The notes beneath the pieces are model-generated. The model had not been told where the DNA came from and searched no databases. It saw only the letters and a list, made by a program, of their open reading frames with translations. Positions 63,890 to 64,000 of a stretch of 64,000 nt of DNA are shown here, one piece after another. The position numbers and the translations under genes are program-made. The stretch's first letter is position 1, and the number at the start of each line of letters is the position of its first letter. Location of the stretch: assembly GCF_050596425.1 (NCBI RefSeq), contig NZ_CP192292.1:1364001-1428000 (forward strand), read 5' to 3'. The stretch is from G963665925 sp050596425 (GTDB lineage: Bacteria; Bacillota; Clostridia; Peptostreptococcales; Acidaminobacteraceae).

Positions 63890-64000
63890 AGCATCACCTG
63901 TCTTACCGAATGTTGATTTATTGAACGATGGGAAATAGAGTCCTCCATATAATTAGAGTGGTTTATTATACTTAAGTACCCATCTAAAAGCATAATATCT
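63886..64000 (-). CDS. Possible C-terminal end of an upstream Pel-operon gene (partial)
   Basis: A 37-codon minus-strand frame enters from the window edge and ends in a TGA overlapping the CotH ATG as ATGA, a typical coupled junction. The text ends HSVRQVML. The same stretch holds a TATAAT-like element near 63965, so it could instead be the operon promoter. Confidence 0.35.
   Translation of the reverse strand, partial: DIMLLDGYLSIINHSNYMEDSISHRSINQHSVRQVML

Overview
The window looks like a chromosomal segment of an anaerobic, low-to-mid GC Gram-positive bacterium of class Clostridia (Fusibacter/Alkaliphilus-like physiology). This is an inference. It rests on AGGAGG-type ribosome binding sites with frequent TTG/GTG starts, an S-layer-homology (SLH) surface protein, a GlpP antiterminator, the glycerol dehydrogenase trio with a DUF1667 subunit, B. 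subtilis YhaO/YhaN-like proteins and sigma-54 control of metabolism. I saw no tRNA, rRNA, CRISPR array, insertion sequence or prophage.

Layout. 1-4.3 kb: end of a GGDEF-EAL cyclic-di-GMP enzyme, free methionine-R-sulfoxide reductase, an RluA-type pseudouridine synthase and two unknown genes. 4.5-11.8 kb: a tight three-gene operon. It encodes a 1627-residue fusion (HD hydrolase, helical repeats, NadD-like nucleotidyltransferase, GNAT-like and phosphoribosyltransferase-like parts), a malate/lactate-dehydrogenase-like protein and a flavodoxin-fold FMN-reductase-like protein. This is the best candidate for an undescribed system. 11.9-12.2 kb: a compact unit of promoter, 32-codon ORF and terminator. 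12.7-26.2 kb: two giant secreted proteins (2563 and 1879 residues; the second is SLH-anchored) separated by a strong hairpin. They are followed by a convergent gene for a membrane protein with a kinase-like but apparently dead cytoplasmic domain.

28.4-34.0 kb: a yhaO/yhaN-like nuclease pair, a small membrane protein, a cation-efflux protein and a B3/B4-domain protein. 34.2-40.9 kb: an orphan sensor histidine kinase, a PAP2 phosphatase, a phosphohexomutase, an M19 dipeptidase, a frameshifted HD hydrolase and a deoxyinosine DNA glycosylase. 41.0-45.7 kb (minus strand): a second GlpA-like oxidoreductase behind its own sigma-54 promoter, a DUF3298-like lipoprotein and a MATE transporter.

46.1-54.0 kb is a complete glycerol module. 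A textbook -24/-12 promoter with a 15-bp inverted repeat upstream drives glpP, two small membrane proteins that probably replace GlpF, and glpK. After a strong terminator come a GlpA-like flavoprotein, a second FAD/NAD oxidoreductase, a DUF1667 protein and a sigma-54 activator that probably works on that promoter. 54.1-64.0 kb (minus strand) is a Gram-positive-type Pel exopolysaccharide locus: CotH (frameshifted), VTC domain, DUF4956, PelD (degenerate GGDEF with an intact RxxD c-di-GMP site), PelE, PelF, PelG and a PP2C-like pseudophosphatase. Together with the GGDEF-EAL protein and the large surface proteins, this suggests c-di-GMP-controlled surface attachment. Two genes, the HD hydrolase and cotH, are broken by apparent single-base losses in 7-base A/T runs, which may be sequencing errors.
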